DNA from: CAVTWJ01 sp964525605
Lineage (GTDB): Bacteria > Oederibacteriota > Muellerivitia > Muellerivitales > Muellerivitaceae
NCBI GenBank assembly: GCA_964525605.1
Contig: CAZGKT010000022.1
Coordinates: 1 to 50,241, forward strand
DNA length: 50,241 nucleotides
Direction: 5' to 3'
This document shows positions 49,308-50,241 of the stretch, in pieces. The position numbers and the translations under genes were made by a program. The notes under the pieces were generated by a model that saw only the letters and a list, made by a program, of their open reading frames with translations, did not search any database and was not told the origin of the DNA. Position 1 is the stretch's first letter. Each line of letters opens with the position of its first letter.

Positions 49308-49766
49308 ATGAGACGCGAACTGAGATTCAAGACACTGGATGAAGCCAGGGCCGAACTCGCCCGGCTCGAAAATGGCCCCGTCGAAACCACCGGCAACTGG
49401 TCCTATTACCAGATCTTGACCCATTGCGGAAACGGCGTTGTATCCAGCATGACCTCTTTTTCGGCCACAAAACCCTGGCCCTGGGTTTTACGCCGTTTGA
49501 TCGGCCCGATCGGCTTGGGGAAAGTTTTCAAACAGGGTTTTATCCCCCCCGGCGTGGGCGTCAAAAAGGGGGTCAAGGTCGAGCGCGTCGAAGGGGATGA
49601 AAAGGCCGCCTTGGCGGCGCTCCGCAAAGCCCTGGATGATTTCGAAAAGCACGAGGGCCCCTGGGCGGAGCATCCTTTTTTCGGAAAGCTCGACAAGAAA
49701 AAATGGACGCTCCTGACCTCCCTGCATTTGGCAAATCATCTGGGCTGGGCCAAACCGAAGGAATAA
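49308..49766 (+). CDS. DUF1569-family protein
   Basis: The 152-residue protein begins RRELRFKTLDEARAEL and contains NWSYYQILTHCGNGV and ALDDFEKHEGPWAEHPFFGKLDKKKW, then LHLANHLGW. These fit DUF1569, a DinB-like four-helix family that may bind a metal through His residues. Function is unknown. Its downstream neighbour is a close paralogue in the same orientation. Confidence 0.85.
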   Translation: MRRELRFKTLDEARAELARLENGPVETTGNWSYYQILTHCGNGVVSSMTSFSATKPWPWVLRRLIGPIGLGKVFKQGFIPPGVGVKKGVKVERVEGDEKAALAALRKALDDFEKHEGPWAEHPFFGKLDKKKWTLLTSLHLANHLGWAKPKE

Positions 49767-49819
49767 CGCAATCCGGCAAAGGTTTTTCATCCGGGTCTCA
49801 ACGAAATAGAGGGGTCAAC

Positions 49820-50241
49820 ATGCGACGCGAACTAAGGTTCAAAACACTCGACGACGCCCGGGCCGAGCTGGCCCGTTTGGAAAAGGGCCCAGTCGAGACA
49901 TTCGGCTGCTGGTCTTACTTTCAAATTTTGAAGCATTGCGCCAAGGCCCTGGACGGTTCGGCCAAGGGCATCAAACGCGACATACCCTTTTTGAAAAGAC
50001 ATATCCTCGGCCCCATCAGCTACTGGGACATTAGGTTGAGAGGCTTTATCCCCGCCGGCATCCAAGGTCCCAAAACCGAACGGATCGAAGGGGATGAAAA
50101 GGCGGCCTTGGAACAATTGCGCAAGGCTCTGGATGATTTCGAGAAATCCGAGGGTCCCTATAGCGACCATCCGCGCCTCGGAACCTTCAACAAAAAGAAA
50201 TGGATCTTGTTCCACGCCTTCCACTTGGCCAACCACCTGGG
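49820..50241 (+). CDS. DUF1569-family protein, 3' partial at window edge
   Basis: The frame stays open to the end of the window (about 140 codons visible of an expected 150 or so). It begins MRRELRFKTLDDARAELARL and keeps WSYFQILKHC, IEGDEKAALEQLRKALDDFEK and FHLANHLG, all close to the preceding gene. The two are therefore tandem duplicates. The ATG has GAGGGG upstream (49809-49814). Middle parts (about residues 45-80) have diverged strongly, which suggests different ligands or loss of one function. Confidence 0.85.
   Translation, partial: MRRELRFKTLDDARAELARLEKGPVETFGCWSYFQILKHCAKALDGSAKGIKRDIPFLKRHILGPISYWDIRLRGFIPAGIQGPKTERIEGDEKAALEQLRKALDDFEKSEGPYSDHPRLGTFNKKKWILFHAFHLANHL

Noticed and set aside
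1..50241. CRISPR arrays, tRNA or rRNA genes, transposases, prophage genes
   Set aside because: Looked for regular direct repeats, cloverleaf-like segments, rRNA core sequences and transposase motifs; none were seen, although short RNAs could be missed by eye.

Overview
The window is a stretch of bacterial chromosome, most likely from a metagenome-assembled genome, because three runs of exactly 100 N (8377-8476, 10236-10335, 11830-11929) mark scaffold joins of unknown true length. A TonB-dependent outer-membrane receptor, a lipoprotein, sigma-54 machinery and large hybrid kinases point to a diderm (Gram-negative) organism. An A-type cytochrome c oxidase next to nitrosative/oxidative-damage genes, plus an [FeFe]-hydrogenase maturase, suggests a facultative or microaerobic lifestyle. 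I cannot name the phylum from sequence alone. I see no rRNA, tRNA, CRISPR array, prophage or insertion sequence.

Layout. 1-4.9 kb holds small housekeeping or accessory enzymes (two AHSA1/SRPBCC proteins, a VOC protein, a fatty-acid desaturase, an aldo-keto reductase, a Cys-rich DUF3795 protein, a GNAT). 5.0-8.6 kb is a nickel-uptake group: NikR, a NiCoT permease and a TonB receptor. 8.8-12.5 kb has HydG with an altered C-terminal cluster motif, two unknown proteins, UppP and an ArsC/Spx-like protein. 12.6-21.9 kb is a signalling island: a leucine-rich-repeat lipoprotein, a lone receiver, a hybrid kinase, an NtrC-type sigma-54 activator and a five-PAS hybrid kinase. Three sigma-54 type promoters, each with repeated GGGTAA/TTACCC motifs upstream, sit in front of the lipoprotein, receiver and kinase genes.

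22.1-43.2 kb looks like a redox/nitric-oxide stress region. It encodes pirin, a Cys-rich CRP/FNR-family regulator, a Pat-like acyl-CoA ligase/acetyltransferase, a RegB-like sensor without a phosphoacceptor His, a VIT-type metal transporter, hemerythrins, a YwiC-like protein (frameshifted), cytochrome c oxidase, a desaturase, a ZIP transporter, a phosphoribosyltransferase, a nitronate-monooxygenase-like protein, Ric with a three-domain DUF2249 partner, and a SPASM radical-SAM protein. Six intergenic palindromes of the form ATGA(C/G)-N4-GTCAT, and two variants, lie upstream of many of these genes. I infer that they are the operators of one CRP/FNR-type regulon, with the regulator at 23568-24266 as the natural candidate.

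43.5-50.2 kb has a DUF2934 protein, an ECF sigma factor with a zinc-finger anti-sigma/PrcB fusion, an HxlR regulator divergent from a secreted YceI protein, a DUF2461 protein, an RsmB-like rRNA methyltransferase and two tandem DUF1569 paralogues, the last cut by the window edge.
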